From contig NZ_VXDB01000005.1 of the NCBI RefSeq assembly GCF_008711325.1, positions 124,001-188,000 on the forward strand: 64,000 nucleotides of DNA, read 5' to 3'. The stretch comes from Roseibium sediminis (GTDB lineage Bacteria > Pseudomonadota > Alphaproteobacteria > Rhizobiales > Stappiaceae). Positions 20,488 to 31,216 of the stretch are shown here, one piece after another (position 1 is the first letter of the stretch; every line of letters starts with the position of its first letter). A program made the translations under genes and the position numbers. The notes beneath the pieces were generated by a model that ran no database searches, had not been told where the DNA came from, and saw only the letters and a program-made list of their open reading frames with translations.

Positions 20488-23400
20488 ATGGGCGAGCATA
20501 GGCAACGAGCCTCGGTCCATACCATTGCGCCCTCCGTTCCGTTCCTGAAGACGCTGGCAACTGCTCTTGTAGATGGAACGCTGGTGCCGGGGTTTCGTCC
20601 GCTGGACGATCCTCTGCTGCTGCCGACCGCCACGTTGTATTTGCCGACCCGCCGTGCTGCGCGCCTGTTGCCGGAGATTTTTCAGGAGTTGTTTGGCGGG
20701 CGTCCGGTCTTGCTTCCGACAATCAGGCCAGTGGGTGACACGGAAGAAGATTTGCAGCTTCTTCTGGGCGCGGATGGGGATGGCGAGGCGCTCCCGCCCG
20801 CCATGCCGGTTCTGGAGCGTCATCTGGCCATGACACGCTTGGTCATGGCGTGGAAAGGTGCGCTTCGCCGCGAGGTTCTGAACCTCGGTTTGGATGAGCC
20901 GCTTGGTGTCCCTGCGTCTGCTGCAGACGCCGCATGGCTGGCAGCTGATCTTCTCGCCTTGATGGACGAGATCGAAACCGAGGAAGCCAACTGGTCGGAC
21001 CTTCAGGCTCTCGTGCCAGACGATCACGCGCGCTACTGGCAGATCACGCTCGATTTTCTGAAGATCGTGCAGGAGGCGTGGCCCGCTCATCTTGCAGAAC
21101 GTGGGGTGATGGATCCAAAGGCGCGTCGCTCGGCGCTCATCCGCAAGGAAGCGGAGCGTTTGTTGACGTCCCCGCCGCAGGGGCCGGTCATCGTTGCCGG
21201 AGTAACGGGGTCCGTCCCGGCAACCGCAGCGCTTTTGAAAGCCGTCTCGAGGTTGGATCAGGGCGCAATCGTGTTGCCCGGTCTGGACATTCGTCTTGAC
21301 GATGCGTCCTGGAAGACACTGGATGGGGCGAACAGCAAAAAAGGTGCCTCAGGGAGGGGAGTGGGAAAATCCGGCGGACACGCCGCGCACCCGCAATACT
21401 CGCTGAAGAAACTGTTGGCACGGCTGGAGGTGGAGCGCCGTGATGTCCTGCCACTCGGCGGCCCTGGCTCTGAAGCCGATATTGCCCGTGAACGACTGCT
21501 GTCGGAAGCTATGCGACCGGCTGAAACCTCTGACGGGTGGATGTCCTATCTCGCCGATCGGCAAGATGGCGGAACTGCTGCCGCACTTGAAAATGTCAGC
21601 CTGATAACGGCAAGAAACGAAGCCGGAGAGGCGCTCGCCATCGCCATAGCCCTGCGCGAAGCCTTGGAACAGGGCGAGACTGCCGCTCTCATCTCGCCGG
21701 ACCGGTTTCTCACGCGCCGGGTGGCAAGTGAGCTCGCCCGCTGGAAAATTCAGGTCGACGACAGTGCGGGCCGCCCGCTCGATCAGACGCCACCGGCCAT
21801 TCTGGCAATCTTGACCGCCAAACTGGCGCTTTTCGATTGTGATCCGCTGGATCTGCTTGCGCTGCTAAAGCACCCGCTCTGCCGATTAGGTTTGTCGGCA
21901 AAGGAAATTCGCTCCGCAGCACGGGCGCTGGAGCGTGGTGTGCTGCGCGGTCCCCGCGCGGCACCGGGAACGGATGGTCTGAAGGCCGCTGTCAAGGCTG
22001 CAGCAGATGAAGCGGAGCAGGCGCGGCTGGCAGAGGGCACCTACCGCGAACCGCCGCGTTGGAAGAAGATCCACGAAAAGGACTGGCCCGTTCTTCTCGA
22101 TTTGGTGGACAGACTGGCCGATGCTTTGGCACCGCTTGAAAGCATCGCCGGAGAGGCCGAGCCGAGACCGGTCGTGGAGCTTGCCGAAGCTCATGCCAGA
22201 TCCGTCGCAGCCGTTGCCGCGGATGAAACGGGCAACTCCGATGAACTTTATGCCGAAGAGGCCGGTGATGTGTTCGCTGCTTTCATGGCCGAATTGCTGG
22301 CCTCCGGAAACAGCGGGCTTTTGCTCGCGCCGACAGACTGGCCGACGGTTCTTGGAGCCCTGATGTCATCTCATGCGGTCCGCCGTCGTTTGCCCGGTGA
22401 CCCGAGGGTTCAAATTCTGGGGCCGATGGAAGCCCGCTTGCAACAGTTTGACCGGGTCATCCTTGGTGGTCTGAACGAAGGGACATGGCCGCAGAAGACC
22501 AGGAATGACCCCTGGCTCAATCGGCCCATGAAACGGGATATCGGACTGGAGCCGCCGGAGCGGCGCATCGGGTCCGCCGCCCATGATTTCTGCATGGGGT
22601 TCGGCGCGTCCCGGGTCATCCTGTCCAGAGCCAGCCGTACCGATGGAGCGCCAACCGTTGCGTCCAGATGGCTCCAGAGACTGACGACACTTGCCGGCGG
22701 TGTACTGACTTCGCAGATGGAAGAACGGGGCAACTTCTATCTGGGACTGGCTGAGGCCATTGATCGGGCAGATGGTCCTGTGCGCCCGGCAGAACGCCCG
22801 AATCCAAAGCCTCCTGTTGCGATCCGTCCGACACAGCTTTCCGTTACCGAAATCGAACGTTTGATCCGCGACCCTTACGCGATCTTCGCTCGGCATGTTT
22901 TGGATGTGCAGCCGGTCGACCCGATTGGTGGCGAGCCGGGGGCTGCGGACAAGGGCAACATCATTCACGACGCACTTGCCGAATTCTTGTCGACCTGGAC
23001 CGGTCCTTTCGATGAAACAGCTGTTTCCAGCCTGATCGACATCGGCGAGGAACTGTTTGAGCCCCTGACTGCATTTCCGGCGGTTCGTGCGCTCTGGTGG
23101 CCTCGCTTCCAGCGCATTGCGAAGGGGTTTGTTGCCTATGAAGCCTCACGGTCGCCAAATGTCGAAACCCGGTATCTGGAAGTTGGCGGCGGCGTTGACC
23201 TGAAATTGCCGGGGTTCGATTTCCGCCTGAAAGGCCGGGCGGACCGGATCGACATGATGACAAACGGCACCATCGGCATTCTGGACTACAAGACCGGTCA
23301 GGTTCCCAGCCAGAAACAGGTGGAGGCACTCCTGGCGCCCCAATTGCCGCTGGAAGCGGCCATGATCCGGCGGTCCGGCTTCAAGGATGTGCTGGGCGAC

Positions 23401-23667
23401 AGGCCGATTTCGGAATTCCTGTATTTGCAGCTGAAAGGTGGAACGGATCCGGTCAACGAGGTCTCCTGTTCGCCCAAGGAACGGGATGTTTCCGAATTGG
23501 CGGAAGATGCCTGGTCGCGGCTTGAAAGTTTGATCGCGCATTATGCAAAACCTGACAGCGGTTATCTGTCACGCGCCCGTGTGATGAAGGAGCGTGACAC
23601 CAACGGACCGTATGACCATCTTGCCCGTGTCGCGGAATGGTCAACCTCCGGGGAGGACGACGCATGA
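20488..23667 (+). CDS. addB: Double-strand break repair helicase-nuclease subunit AddB
   Basis: A 1059-residue AddB, of normal length for alphaproteobacteria. The N-terminal inactive helicase-like part starts LYLPTRRAARLLPE; the C-terminal RecB-type nuclease contains ILDYKTGQVPSQKQVEALLAPQLPLE cut by family blocks at about residues 930-960. With AddA it resects double-strand breaks for RecA loading, the counterpart of RecBCD. Its stop overlaps the addA start by four bases (ATGA), so the subunits are translationally coupled. It begins four bases after murU. Confidence 0.95.
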   Translation: MGEHRQRASVHTIAPSVPFLKTLATALVDGTLVPGFRPLDDPLLLPTATLYLPTRRAARLLPEIFQELFGGRPVLLPTIRPVGDTEEDLQLLLGADGDGEALPPAMPVLERHLAMTRLVMAWKGALRREVLNLGLDEPLGVPASAADAAWLAADLLALMDEIETEEANWSDLQALVPDDHARYWQITLDFLKIVQEAWPAHLAERGVMDPKARRSALIRKEAERLLTSPPQGPVIVAGVTGSVPATAALLKAVSRLDQGAIVLPGLDIRLDDASWKTLDGANSKKGASGRGVGKSGGHAAHPQYSLKKLLARLEVERRDVLPLGGPGSEADIARERLLSEAMRPAETSDGWMSYLADRQDGGTAAALENVSLITARNEAGEALAIAIALREALEQGETAALISPDRFLTRRVASELARWKIQVDDSAGRPLDQTPPAILAILTAKLALFDCDPLDLLALLKHPLCRLGLSAKEIRSAARALERGVLRGPRAAPGTDGLKAAVKAAADEAEQARLAEGTYREPPRWKKIHEKDWPVLLDLVDRLADALAPLESIAGEAEPRPVVELAEAHARSVAAVAADETGNSDELYAEEAGDVFAAFMAELLASGNSGLLLAPTDWPTVLGALMSSHAVRRRLPGDPRVQILGPMEARLQQFDRVILGGLNEGTWPQKTRNDPWLNRPMKRDIGLEPPERRIGSAAHDFCMGFGASRVILSRASRTDGAPTVASRWLQRLTTLAGGVLTSQMEERGNFYLGLAEAIDRADGPVRPAERPNPKPPVAIRPTQLSVTEIERLIRDPYAIFARHVLDVQPVDPIGGEPGAADKGNIIHDALAEFLSTWTGPFDETAVSSLIDIGEELFEPLTAFPAVRALWWPRFQRIAKGFVAYEASRSPNVETRYLEVGGGVDLKLPGFDFRLKGRADRIDMMTNGTIGILDYKTGQVPSQKQVEALLAPQLPLEAAMIRRSGFKDVLGDRPISEFLYLQLKGGTDPVNEVSCSPKERDVSELAEDAWSRLESLIAHYAKPDSGYLSRARVMKERDTNGPYDHLARVAEWSTSGEDDA

Positions 23668-26600
23668 GCGGGTTTCAGATCCCCGAATTGACCCGCGAGA
23701 GGCAGGACCGGGCATCCCAGCCGCGCGCCTCGGCCTGGGTGAGTGCAAATGCCGGGTCGGGCAAGACCTTCGTTCTCTCGCGCCGGGTTGTGCGTCTCTT
23801 GCTGGATGGCACTGATCCATCGCGCATTCTGGCTCTGACCTTCACCAAGGCGGCGGCTGCCGAAATGGCCACCCGTGTGTTCCGCATCCTCGGTGACTGG
23901 GTGACCATGGACGATGCCAAGTTGGCCGCTGAGCTGGAGGCAATCGAGGGAAAGAGGCCAAACGCCCAACGGGTTGCGTTTGCGCGGCGGCTCTTTGCAG
24001 AGGCGCTGGAAACCCCCGGCGGGTTGAAGATCCAGACCATCCACGGGTTCTGCGAGGCCTTGCTGCATCAGTTTCCGCTGGAGGCGAATGTTGCCGGGCA
24101 TTTTCAAGTGCTCGATGATCGAATTGGCGGTGAGTTGATGGGGGATGCACGGGCCACCGTGCTGCATCTTGCCGAAACACGACCCGACAGCGCCTTTGGC
24201 AAGTCCCTTGCCACGGTCATCGACCTGATGGCTGACGGAACGGCGCAAAAGGCGCTCGATGAACTTATTCAAAACCGGGATGCCTTGCGCCTTTGGCTGG
24301 AGGAAACCGGCGGACTGGAACCTGCGCTCTTGCAACTGGCGCAGCAGTTGGGTCTCTCCGGCAGCACCGGTGTCACCGATATCGACGCCCGGTTCCTGTC
24401 GGAATGCCCGTTTGACCGAAACACATTGCTCAGCTACGCCGAAGCCTTTCGTCTGGGCTCCGGCAACGACCTGAAACTTGCAGACGCGCTTGTTTCCTGC
24501 GCTGACACTCAGGACCCAGTCTCTTACAAGAAGGCTTGGCTATCCCTGTTCCTGACGAAAGATCTTGAGCCTCGCAAAAAGCTCGCCAACAAGAAGGTGG
24601 CGGAGGAATTCCCGAACATCATCGAAGCGTTGCTTGCCGAACAAGACAGACTGGTTAGCCTGCTTAATGAGCGGCGGACTGCTGTTACCTTCGATGGAAC
24701 CAGCGCGCTTCTGCGTCTGGCTTACGGCGTGATCGACCGATACGAGAAAGCGAAGATCGCCAAGGGGTATCTCGATTTCGAGGATCTTGTGGTCAAGACC
24801 GCAAGGCTGCTTGCCCGTTCTGATGCGGCGCTTTGGGTCCAGTACAAGCTGGATCAGGGGCTCGATCACATTCTGGTCGATGAGGCGCAAGATACCAGTC
24901 CACGCCAATGGCAGGTGGTCAGCTCGCTTGCGGCCGAATTCTTCTCCGGGAATGGGGCAAGCGAACGCGTTCGGACGCTCTTTGCGGTTGGGGATGAAAA
25001 GCAGTCGATCTACTCCTTTCAGGGAGCCGTACCGGCCTATTTTGATGCCATGCGCCGCAACTTCTCCAAACAGGCAGAAGATGCGCAACACACGTTTCAT
25101 TCGGTTGACCTGCAATTGTCCTTCCGCTCAACCCCCGATGTTCTGGGCGCGGTCGATCTGGTCTTCAAGAAAAGGGAAGCCTTTCAGGGCCTCTCCCAAA
25201 AGCTTGAGGCTCCGGTCCACGAGGCAATTCGCAAAGACCCCGGCCTGATCGAAATCTGGCCGCTGGAGCAGGAAGCGGATGTTGCCGAACCGGAAGACTG
25301 GCGCGATCCGATAGATCATGTGGGCACGGGTTCACCGCCCGCGCGGGTCGCGCGGCGTATTGGTACAGCGATCAGTGAATGGATGAAGAACGGGGAAGCC
25401 GACCCCGGTGACATCATGATCCTCGTTCGCAAACGTGGTGCGTTCGTCGAGATCCTGAACCGAGAGTTGAAACAGCGCGGCATCCCTGTTGCGGGAAGCG
25501 ATCGTCTTGTTCTGACTGAACATATTGCCGTTCAGGATCTGGCAGCGCTCGGGCGCTTCCTTTTGCTGCCCGAAGACGATCTCTCGCTTGCATCGGTGCT
25601 GAAGAGCCCGCTGTTCCAGCTGAATGATGATGATCTTCTGGACATCGCTCGGGATGAAGACGGTCGGCGGCGGGCAGGCACACTGTGGCAGAGCCTGCTT
25701 TCTCGGGCTGAGGCGAGTGGGAAATGGGATCAGGTTCGCGAACGCATCGAGAAATGGCGCGCGCGAGCCGACTTCATGCCACCTTTCGAGTTCTTTTCGC
25801 GGCTTTTGTCTGCCGATGGGGGACGGCGGTTGTTCCGCAAGCGGCTTGGCGTGGAAGTCGATGACGTTCTGGACGAGTTCCTGAACCTGACGCTTGCCTA
25901 TGAGCAGACCGGAACTCCGGGCCTGGAGGGTTTCCTCGCCTGGATGGCCGCGGCACCGACGGAGATCAAGCGTGAACTGACCAGCACCAAGGGTCTGGTG
26001 CGCGTCATGACAGTTCACGGTTCCAAGGGTCTGGAGGCAAAGGTTGTCATTCTGGTTGATCCGGGCGGGAAGCCCGTCACAAGTGCGCATGACCCGGCCT
26101 TCCTGCCTTTGGACAGAAAGATCACGGGCGCGGCTCCGGCGCTTGTATGGCTTCCGTCAAAGGCCGATCGGACAAATTGGCATGCCTCCGCCATTGCGGA
26201 ACGTCACGATGCACAGGCAGAGGAATATCGCCGACTGCTTTATGTGGCGCTGACCCGGGCTGAGGATCGGTTGGTGGTCTGCGGTTGGGAACCAAAGCGC
26301 GGCGCAGCGGAAGATGCCTGGTACAGTCTCGTGGCCCGAGCCTTGAAGCCCGGCGCGCGCGAAATCAAGGCTGCAGATGGGCAGGTTGTTTCCTGGCATT
26401 GGCAAAAGGCGGCAAACGATCCTGCACCGACAGCAATTAAGGCTGGTCACGGCGCAGGCGAGGGAACGGCGTCCCCAATGTTCGACCTGCCACCTCCGCC
26501 GCCCGAATGGCTGTCGGTTCCCGTGAAGGCGCCCAAGCGCAAGCGGCGGCTTCAGCCGTCCCGGGTTTTTGAAGTGATGGAGGAAAAGGAACGCATCGAG

Positions 26601-27185
26601 CCTGTGCCGGCAGCCGAACGGCTGAAGAGCCGGCTTGCTGATCCGTCGTGGCCTCTGGAGCGCGGCAGGATCGTCCACCGGCTTTTGGAGCTGCTCCCCA
26701 ACATGCCGCAGGACCAACGGGACGCGGCAATCGAGCGCTACCTTGGAACCTCCTTGCCGCAAGCCTTCCGCTCCAGACAGGAGAGCCTTGCCAGCGAAGT
26801 GAGGGAAATTCTTGCCCGTGAGGAGTTCGCGCCGCTGCTGGCATCCTCATCGCGAGCAGAAGTGCCGGTCGTCGGCACGCTGACAACATCCGGCGGCGAA
26901 GAGATTTCCGTGTCCGGTCAGATCGACCGTCTGGTCGATATGGGCGATCACATTCTGATCGTGGATTATAAAACCAATGTGAGCGTTCCTTCGTCGCCCG
27001 AAAACGTCCCTGCAGAGTATCTGGCCCAGCTGGCTGTCTACAGGGAGTTGTTGAAGCCGGTCTTTCCCGGCAAAACCGTGAGCGCGGCGCTTCTTTGGAC
27101 AAGTGCTCCAAAGCTTATGGTTCTGCCCGAGGAACTTCTGGATGAAACGTTCCGTCACCTAAAGCCGGACGGCTCGCCCGCTTGA
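23664..27185 (+). CDS. addA: Double-strand break repair helicase-nuclease subunit AddA
   Basis: A 1173-residue UvrD-type helicase with a C-terminal nuclease. The start is the ATG in the ATGA overlap with addB; an in-frame start 27 bases upstream lies inside addB. The Walker [10 protein letters not shown] is at about 27-35, motif Ia [10 protein letters not shown], motif [28 protein letters not shown], motif [16 protein letters not shown], motif [13 protein letters not shown]. The nuclease core [10 protein letters not shown] is near residue 1097. It supplies the 3'-5' motor and one nuclease of AddAB. trxA follows 88 bp later. Confidence 0.97.
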   Translation: MSGFQIPELTRERQDRASQPRASAWVSANAGSGKTFVLSRRVVRLLLDGTDPSRILALTFTKAAAAEMATRVFRILGDWVTMDDAKLAAELEAIEGKRPNAQRVAFARRLFAEALETPGGLKIQTIHGFCEALLHQFPLEANVAGHFQVLDDRIGGELMGDARATVLHLAETRPDSAFGKSLATVIDLMADGTAQKALDELIQNRDALRLWLEETGGLEPALLQLAQQLGLSGSTGVTDIDARFLSECPFDRNTLLSYAEAFRLGSGNDLKLADALVSCADTQDPVSYKKAWLSLFLTKDLEPRKKLANKKVAEEFPNIIEALLAEQDRLVSLLNERRTAVTFDGTSALLRLAYGVIDRYEKAKIAKGYLDFEDLVVKTARLLARSDAALWVQYKLDQGLDHILVDEAQDTSPRQWQVVSSLAAEFFSGNGASERVRTLFAVGDEKQSIYSFQGAVPAYFDAMRRNFSKQAEDAQHTFHSVDLQLSFRSTPDVLGAVDLVFKKREAFQGLSQKLEAPVHEAIRKDPGLIEIWPLEQEADVAEPEDWRDPIDHVGTGSPPARVARRIGTAISEWMKNGEADPGDIMILVRKRGAFVEILNRELKQRGIPVAGSDRLVLTEHIAVQDLAALGRFLLLPEDDLSLASVLKSPLFQLNDDDLLDIARDEDGRRRAGTLWQSLLSRAEASGKWDQVRERIEKWRARADFMPPFEFFSRLLSADGGRRLFRKRLGVEVDDVLDEFLNLTLAYEQTGTPGLEGFLAWMAAAPTEIKRELTSTKGLVRVMTVHGSKGLEAKVVILVDPGGKPVTSAHDPAFLPLDRKITGAAPALVWLPSKADRTNWHASAIAERHDAQAEEYRRLLYVALTRAEDRLVVCGWEPKRGAAEDAWYSLVARALKPGAREIKAADGQVVSWHWQKAANDPAPTAIKAGHGAGEGTASPMFDLPPPPPEWLSVPVKAPKRKRRLQPSRVFEVMEEKERIEPVPAAERLKSRLADPSWPLERGRIVHRLLELLPNMPQDQRDAAIERYLGTSLPQAFRSRQESLASEVREILAREEFAPLLASSSRAEVPVVGTLTTSGGEEISVSGQIDRLVDMGDHILIVDYKTNVSVPSSPENVPAEYLAQLAVYRELLKPVFPGKTVSAALLWTSAPKLMVLPEELLDETFRHLKPDGSPA

Positions 27186-27222
27186 CGCGCGGCCTTCGGC
27201 TCCCTACGTTCCCAGCAACCGT

Positions 27223-27245
27223 GATACGCCTTCAAGGGGTGTATC
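27223..27245 (+). other. Hairpin in the trxA leader
   Basis: GATACGCC (27223-27230) pairs with GGTGTATC (27238-27245), one G-T wobble, 28 bp before trxA. No T-run follows, so it is not a clear terminator; it may be a leader structure or a weak operator. Confidence 0.3.
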
Positions 27246-27273
27246 TGACAAACCCTCACAAAGAGATCGAACC

Positions 27274-27594
27274 ATGGCAACCAGCACGATTACAGACGCG
27301 TCTTTCGAACAGGATGTCCTGAAGTCCTCCGAACCGGTAGTGGTGGATTTCTGGGCCGAATGGTGTGGTCCGTGCAAGATGATCGCCCCGGCTCTGGAAG
27401 AGATTTCCGAAGAACTGGCCGGTCAGGTGAAAATCGCCAAGCTCAACATCGACGAGAACCAGGATGCCGCAATGAAATACGGCGTTCGCTCGATCCCGAT
27501 GCTGATCATGTTCAAGGACGGCGAGCCGATGGCTCAGCAGGTCGGCGCAGCCCCAAAAAACAAGCTCGCCGACTGGATCAAGAGCTCCCTGTGA
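27274..27594 (+). CDS. trxA: Thioredoxin
   Basis: A 106-residue thioredoxin, the general cytoplasmic disulfide reductant. The active site WCGPCKM is at residues 31-37, the cis-proline is in [13 protein letters not shown], and no signal peptide is present, so it acts in the cytoplasm. Length is normal. The start follows CAAAGAGATCGAACC. Its place after addBA is common in Rhizobiales. Confidence 0.97.
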   Translation: MATSTITDASFEQDVLKSSEPVVVDFWAEWCGPCKMIAPALEEISEELAGQVKIAKLNIDENQDAAMKYGVRSIPMLIMFKDGEPMAQQVGAAPKNKLADWIKSSL

Positions 27595-27718
27595 GCCTTT
27601 GGCTCTGAAAAACAGCAAATCGGAACGGCTTTGGGCGGGTATGCGGTTGGCGTATCCGCTCATCTGCGTGTAAAGAGGCCGTGCAATCCCATTTTCGAGA
27701 AATTTGAACGGAAAATCC

Positions 27719-28345
27719 ATGAGCGACGACAACAACAAAATGGAAGAGCAAGTGGACGCCACTGCAGCTGCAGACACCGCATCTGAAGCGGAAATTGGCG
27801 CTGGCACCGATCCGGTTGAAGCTCTGATGGCTGAGAACGCAGACCTGAAAGACAGGGTCCTGCGCACCATGGCCGAAATGGAGAACCTTCGCCGTCGGAC
27901 GGAAAAGCAGATCAGCGATGCCAAGCAATATGCCGTATCAAGCTTTGCGCGTGACATTCTGACGGTGAGCGACAATCTGCGCCGTGCGCTGGACTCCCTT
28001 CCCGAGGAAGACCGCACGAATGCAGCCGCCGGGATCGCTTCCCTGATCGAGGGTGTCGAAATGACCGAGCGCGAGTTGCTCAACCAGCTCGACAAGAACG
28101 GTGTGCGCAAGCTGGATCCGGAAGGCCAGAAGTTCGACCCGAACTTCCATCAGGCCATGTTCGAAGTGCCGAACCCGAATGTTCCCAACAACACGGTCGT
28201 TCAGGTGGTCCAGGCGGGCTACGTGATCGGTGACCGTGTGCTGCGCCCTGCCATGGTTGGCGTTGCCAAAGGCGGTCCAAAGGACATGCCGACAGCGAAT
28301 GCCGCTGATGCGGAACCCGGCCAGACAGTCGACAAGAGCGCCTGA
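27719..28345 (+). CDS. grpE: Co-chaperone GrpE
   Basis: A 208-residue nucleotide-exchange factor for DnaK. The start is the ATG giving MSDDNN; an in-frame TTG 15 bases earlier lacks a good ribosome site. An acidic disordered N-terminus is followed by a long coiled coil (about 40-95, with [16 protein letters not shown]) and the beta-wing domain ending [19 protein letters not shown], the GrpE signature. I see no clear heat-shock promoter in the 124 bp upstream. A strong terminator follows 12 bp downstream. Confidence 0.97.
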   Translation: MSDDNNKMEEQVDATAAADTASEAEIGAGTDPVEALMAENADLKDRVLRTMAEMENLRRRTEKQISDAKQYAVSSFARDILTVSDNLRRALDSLPEEDRTNAAAGIASLIEGVEMTERELLNQLDKNGVRKLDPEGQKFDPNFHQAMFEVPNPNVPNNTVVQVVQAGYVIGDRVLRPAMVGVAKGGPKDMPTANAADAEPGQTVDKSA

Positions 28346-28356
28346 CAGCTGATCAG

Positions 28357-28387
28357 ACCCGCCGGAACCTCCGGCGGGTTTCCTTTG
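28357..28387 (+). terminator. Intrinsic terminator of grpE
   Basis: ACCCGCCGG/CCGGCGGGT, a perfect 9-bp stem with a 5-base loop, followed by a mixed T-rich stretch TTCCTTT. Confidence 0.8.
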
Positions 28388-28403
28388 TGGCGGGGAGTCG
28401 GCG

Positions 28404-29015
28404 ATGCTTCTTCAAGTGCTCGACTATCTGGGTGTCGCGGTCTTTGCCGTTTCAGGAGCCATCCTTGCCTCCCGCAAGGGCTTGGACTTCATTGCTTTCC
28501 TGTTTTTCGCAAGCCTCACAGGGATCGGCGGGGGCACTCTTCGTGACCTGCTGCTCGGTGTGCCCGTTTTCTGGACGCAGGCCGAGGGCTATCTCATCGT
28601 CTGTCTGGGCGTGAGCATCTACATGTGGTTCGGTGCCGCCCGGATTGAAACCCTCGGCAAACCGCTCCGCTGGGCGGATGCTGTCGGGTTGGCGGCCTAT
28701 TCCGTCATGGGAGCCGCCAAGGCCCTCACTGTAGGCGACACGGTCTTCGTAGCCATCCTGATGGGCGTTTCAACAGCCACATTTGGCGGCATCATTCGCG
28801 ATACGATCGCCGGTGAACCATCTGCCATCGCCAAGCCGGAAATCTATGTGGGCGCCGCATTTGCCGGAGCAGGCATCTATGTGGTGCTGGAACAGATCGG
28901 TTTCGGCGGCTGGCCTGCCGCCGTTATGGGCATGGCAGGCGCTCTCATTCTTCGCGGCGGCGCGATAGAGCGGGGCTGGACGCTGCCGGTCTACAATGCC
29001 AGGGACGTGGATTGA
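28404..29015 (+). CDS. TRIC-type cation channel family protein (YadS-like)
   Basis: A 203-residue inner-membrane protein with about seven hydrophobic segments. Two internally repeated halves each contain the glycine-rich signature: GIGGGTLRDLLLG around residues 40-52 and ATFGGIIRDTIAG around 125-137. These are the pore-lining repeats of the TRIC family (former UPF0126), trimeric K+-permeable channels with one pore per subunit. The start follows GGGGAGTCGGCG. It is not obviously cotranscribed with grpE because of the terminator between them. Confidence 0.92.
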   Translation: MLLQVLDYLGVAVFAVSGAILASRKGLDFIAFLFFASLTGIGGGTLRDLLLGVPVFWTQAEGYLIVCLGVSIYMWFGAARIETLGKPLRWADAVGLAAYSVMGAAKALTVGDTVFVAILMGVSTATFGGIIRDTIAGEPSAIAKPEIYVGAAFAGAGIYVVLEQIGFGGWPAAVMGMAGALILRGGAIERGWTLPVYNARDVD

Positions 29016-29054
29016 GGGGGGGCGCCTCGCGTGGTCCTTTACGCCGGATCTCGA

Positions 29055-29165
29055 TCAGGCAAGACCGCAGGCCGCTGCAAAGGTCGCGATAACAAGGGCA
29101 ACGGCGGGAAGGCTGACCGAATAGGCCAAGGTCGTCATCATGGGAGGCTCCATCACATACATCAT
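29055..29165 (-). CDS. Possible 36-residue membrane peptide
   Basis: A small open frame, MMYVMEPPMM then a hydrophobic run ending ATFAAACGLA, with a purine-rich GGGGGGAATTTG directly before its first ATG. The last 25 residues could span a membrane. It fills an otherwise empty gap between the convergent TRIC and LapA genes. There is no family I recognise, and start choice among several ATGs is uncertain. It may be spurious. Confidence 0.35.
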   Translation of the reverse strand: MMYVMEPPMMTTLAYSVSLPAVALVIATFAAACGLA

Positions 29166-29298
29166 CAAATTCCCCCCAACGATCCTTCAGATAGGATCCG
29201 TGGGCAGAATTTGAAGTAGGGGAGCCTGGAAAAGTTCGATCCCTGACAGATTTGTGACCGCCGGAAGATGTCCGGCAGTCGACGCGGCGGACTTCGTG

Positions 29299-29655
29299 TC
29301 AGGCTGCGCGGGGGCTGTTGCCCGGCAGGCGGGGCTGGTTCGGGTCACCAGCTTCGGTGAGTTCGCGAAGGTGATCTGCCTCGCGGTGCCACTTGGCAGC
29401 TTCGCGGCGCTTCATCCGGGCTTCCTTGCGCCACTTGCCCTGCTTGGCCCAGGCGCCGATGCCTCCGAGCACAACACCAACCCCAAGAGCTGCAAAGATC
29501 ACCCAGAACAGCGGCACATCCGGAATGGTGAGCCGTGGGTCTTGCGGATCGAACGGATTGAGCGCGATCGACACCGTGTGCCGATTGGCAACGGACAACG
29601 GGATCATCACGATAGCGACGGCGAAAAGAATGATGTTCTTGACCAAACGGGTCAC
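29299..29655 (-). CDS. LapA-domain membrane protein (DUF1049)
   Basis: A 118-residue protein with two transmembrane helices (IILFAVAIVMIPLSVAN at 7-23; PLFWVIFAALGVGVVLGGIGAW at about 48-69) and a basic cytoplasmic tail with KQGKWRKEARMKRREAAKWHRE cut into a coiled-coil-like helix. The layout matches LapA/YciS proteins, which partner LapB in controlling lipopolysaccharide synthesis in enterics; in alphaproteobacteria the role is less clear. It lies 74 bp after ihfB on the same strand and may be cotranscribed. Confidence 0.85.
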   Translation of the reverse strand: MTRLVKNIILFAVAIVMIPLSVANRHTVSIALNPFDPQDPRLTIPDVPLFWVIFAALGVGVVLGGIGAWAKQGKWRKEARMKRREAAKWHREADHLRELTEAGDPNQPRLPGNSPRAA

Positions 29656-29729
29656 GGCGGTCTCCCGGTTTCCATCCCTGGTTCGGGTGGATTATAGAAG
29701 ATTTGCGGCGTTTGTCGTGTCAGGCGACG

Positions 29730-30029
29730 TCAGTCGTCGCCATGATCCACACCGTCATTCAGTCGCAGGCGCATTTCCTTGCCTGTCTTGAAGAACGGCA
29801 CATGCTTTTCTTCGACCTCGACCTTTTGGCCGGTCCGCGGATTGCGTCCGACACGAGCGGGACGGTTCTTGACGGAAAAAGCGCCAAACCCACGAAGCTC
29901 GACGCGGTCTCCACGCATGAGAGCTTCGGTAATCTCGTCCAGTATCGCGTTGACGATATTTTCGACATCCCGTTGATAGAGATGCGGGTTCTGCTCTGCG
30001 ATATGCTGCACAAGCTCGGATTTTATCAT
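29730..30029 (-). CDS. ihfB: Integration host factor subunit beta
   Basis: A 99-residue DNA-bending protein of the HU/IHF family. [33 protein letters not shown] and the DNA-intercalating arm [18 protein letters not shown] followed by [11 protein letters not shown] are typical of IhfB rather than HU. It pairs with IhfA to bend DNA at promoters and recombination sites. It sits 22 bp after sppA, a conserved pair with rpsA/cmk/aroA further upstream on the same strand. Confidence 0.95.
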   Translation of the reverse strand: MIKSELVQHIAEQNPHLYQRDVENIVNAILDEITEALMRGDRVELRGFGAFSVKNRPARVGRNPRTGQKVEVEEKHVPFFKTGKEMRLRLNDGVDHGDD

Positions 30030-30051
30030 TGGTGCCCCCTGGAACCGCTAC

Positions 30052-31032
30052 TTATTCTGCCGCCGAGTCCGAAGCCTGCCAAACGGACACGAGGCCGTCA
30101 AGCGTAAGCCCCCGAGGAATCAGCCCCTTAGCGCTTTTTGCTTCTTTTACGAGGCCCTCGGCAATTCCCAAACCAAAGCTGCGAGACAATGCACCAACAA
30201 ACGGGATACCGCCATCCTCCTTTTCGGGGGCCCAGATGACCACCGGAAGGTCTGCAGCAACCTCGCGTTCGCTCTCAAGCCATGTAATGGCTTCTTCTTC
30301 GCCGCCTATGGCGTCGATCAGGCCCAGCTTCTGGGCCGTGTAACCTGTATAGATGCTTCCGTCGGCCAGTCTCTCAGCTGTGGCCCGATCCAGTCCGCGG
30401 CGCTCTGCAACAAGATCGACGAACCAGTCGTAGGAATCCTTGACCAGCGAAGCCAGCATCTGCTTGGCCTCCGGCGAGGCCTCCGAGTAGAAATCAGGTT
30501 CCGCCTTCAATTCCGAGCTTTTCACCGCATCCATGTTGACGCCGACCGTATCAAGCAATCCCTTGAAATTGCCGAACTGGAAGAGAACGCCGATTGAGCC
30601 GGTGATGGAGTTGTAGCGGGCAACGGTATGGTCTCCCGCAAGCGCAATCATATAGCCAGCAGATGCGCCGACGGTGCGAATTTCGGAAACGACCGGCTTG
30701 TCGTCTGCCAACTTGCGCAAGGCACCATAGATCGCTTCACCGCCCGTGGTGCTGCCTCCGGGTGAATTGATCGCGACGATCACACCGCGTACGTTTTCAT
30801 TTTCCCGAATGGCTTCAATGCGTTGAAGAAGTTCATAGTCATCGACAATGACACCCTCGATTTCAAGACGAGCGATGTGGTCGGACTGTTTGCCGGTGAT
30901 GCCCCCTTCCGCAAAATAGGCGAGGGTGGAGATCAGGGCGATGGCAATCACCAAAAATGTGGCGATCCGCCAAAAGCTGACCTTCCGGCGCAACTGACGG
31001 CGGTCCAGAAGAGCGTCGACATCGACAGACAT
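30052..31032 (-). CDS. sppA: Signal peptide peptidase SppA
   Basis: A 326-residue short-form SppA. The start was set at the ATG after GGAGAAGTTGTCTTA; a longer in-frame reading lacks family similarity. One N-terminal TM (IATFLVIAIALISTLAYF, about 24-41) anchors it in the inner membrane with the serine protease domain in the periplasm. The nucleophile is Ser124 in VGASAGYM and the general base is likely Lys176 in SSELKAEPDF, spaced 52 residues as in Bacillus SppA. It degrades cleaved signal peptides and membrane fragments. Confidence 0.93.
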   Translation of the reverse strand: MSVDVDALLDRRQLRRKVSFWRIATFLVIAIALISTLAYFAEGGITGKQSDHIARLEIEGVIVDDYELLQRIEAIRENENVRGVIVAINSPGGSTTGGEAIYGALRKLADDKPVVSEIRTVGASAGYMIALAGDHTVARYNSITGSIGVLFQFGNFKGLLDTVGVNMDAVKSSELKAEPDFYSEASPEAKQMLASLVKDSYDWFVDLVAERRGLDRATAERLADGSIYTGYTAQKLGLIDAIGGEEEAITWLESEREVAADLPVVIWAPEKEDGGIPFVGALSRSFGLGIAEGLVKEAKSAKGLIPRGLTLDGLVSVWQASDSAAE

Positions 31033-31110
31033 TAAGACAACTTCTCCGTAGTTTCGGAAACAAGGTGCCTCTAGATAGGAGCAATTACGTCGGAAATGCA
31101 AATGCTTAGA

Positions 31111-31147
31111 GAAAAAATAAATAGGCCCGGCATCTGAAATGCCGGGC
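31111..31147 (-). terminator. Intrinsic terminator of the FKBP gene
   Basis: GCCCGGCAT/ATGCCGGGC, a perfect 9-bp stem with a 5-base loop. On the minus strand a T-rich run follows (plus-strand A-tract 31112-31122). It lies 70 bp beyond the FKBP stop. Confidence 0.88.
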
Positions 31148-31216
31148 GATGCATGCAATGTGATGCCGAAACAGCATCGTGTTCACCGCTGCAATGAGCG
31201 GTGACAGATCAACGGA

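Noticed and set aside
27595-27610. Terminator after trxA
   Set aside because: A short GAGCC/GGCTC stem overlaps the stop codon but has only five pairs, a 3-base loop and no T-run.
27595-27718. Heat-shock promoter for grpE
   Set aside because: No CTTGAAA-type -35 with a suitably spaced -10 could be found in the spacer.
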